Source: Pseudoips prasinana (lineage: Eukaryota; Arthropoda; Insecta; Lepidoptera; Nolidae). Taken from it: DNA of 64,000 nt. The notes beneath the pieces are model-generated. The model did not search any database. It was not told the origin of the DNA and saw only the letters and a list, made by a program, of their open reading frames with translations. The stretch covers positions 3,410,001 to 3,474,000 of the forward strand of contig OX621250.1 of the NCBI GenBank assembly GCA_951640165.1, in the 5' to 3' direction. The translations under genes and the position numbers were made by a program. Below, piece by piece: positions 63,675 to 64,000 of this stretch (the stretch's first letter is position 1; each line of letters begins with the position of its first letter).

Positions 63675-64000
63675 TTAACGTCAAACGTAGCATAAAATGT
63701 TGTACGAAATTAATATTAAATATAACATAGAGCGATAACATTGTAATAATTTGTTGTTTCTAGAAAGACTATGGAGAATGGAATCTAAATAACGTAACTG
63801 CTGTGTATTTAACAGTATACCTGGAGACTGGTCGTACATTTTGGTGGGTTAACACAGTATTTCTTTTTTATATAATACTCGCACTAGGGATATGAATTGC
63901 TGTACTACAGGAGGCCTTAGAAAAATACAGACATATACACACATTGATTTTTGGGAATCGAACCCAAAACACACGGGGGCCAACGAGGTTATCACTATAA
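63675..64000. other. unassigned, with minus-strand tRNA-like SINE at the edge
   Basis: 63940-64000 reads 'tttttgggaatcgaacccaa' then 'gggggccaacgaggttatca', a minus-strand B box and head of a tRNA-derived SINE cut by the window end. The rest has no gene. Confidence 0.45.

Noticed and set aside
1..64000. endogenous virus or LTR retrotransposon
   Set aside because: No paired LTRs, no gag/protease/integrase motifs; all RT sequences seen are of non-LTR type.

Overview
The window looks like lepidopteran (butterfly or moth) nuclear DNA. It is AT-rich, has no operon-like gene packing, and is filled with insect-type transposable elements: cecropia-type mariners, Jockey-, RTE- and CR1-like LINEs, tRNA-derived SINEs and MITEs. 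I found no convincing host protein-coding gene and no functional tRNA or rRNA gene. Nearly every meaningful reading frame belongs to a transposon, so the region reads as intergenic or heterochromatin-like sequence built by repeated insertion. The taxonomic assignment is inference from repeat style, not from a marker gene.

Layout. 1-2.4 kb: SINE remnants and a 5'-truncated Jockey-type LINE with an open RT C-terminal half. 2.4-12.6 kb: old RTE tails, SINE pieces, a palindrome at 8 kb, a tRNA-like foldback at 9.3 kb and a scrambled LINE remnant at 10.4-10.9 kb. 12.7-22.4 kb: a LINE nested in an RTE tail, a third Jockey 3' end, several dispersed repeats and the first 5S-rRNA-derived SINE. 22.6-25.6 kb: a nearly full-length but dead CR1/Rex1-like LINE on the minus strand. 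25.6-39.5 kb: SINEs, two tandem-repeat or palindromic patches, two more 5S-derived SINEs and a fragment of a restriction-like-endonuclease (RLE) LINE. 39.5-49 kb: two almost identical mariner transposons with open transposase frames in the same orientation, with a 2-kb repeat-bearing element, a Harbinger-like MITE, a 74-bp-arm foldback and a LINE-in-SINE insertion between them. 49-53.8 kb: mostly unassigned AT-rich sequence with RTE fragments. 53.8-60.2 kb: the main composite, a minus-strand Jockey-type LINE split by a plus-strand RLE-type LINE with a perfect 11-bp target-site duplication. 60.2-64 kb: SINEs and a LINE-in-SINE nest.

How the parts work together: the autonomous elements (mariner transposase; Jockey, RTE, CR1-like and RLE reverse transcriptases) are the plausible mobilisers of the non-autonomous ones. 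One SINE-like family visibly shares its 3' tail with a LINE fragment in the same window. The near-identity of the two mariners and of the two Jockey copies indicates recent activity. Most other elements are old and broken. All similarity statements come from reading the sequence by eye; no alignments or database searches were run.
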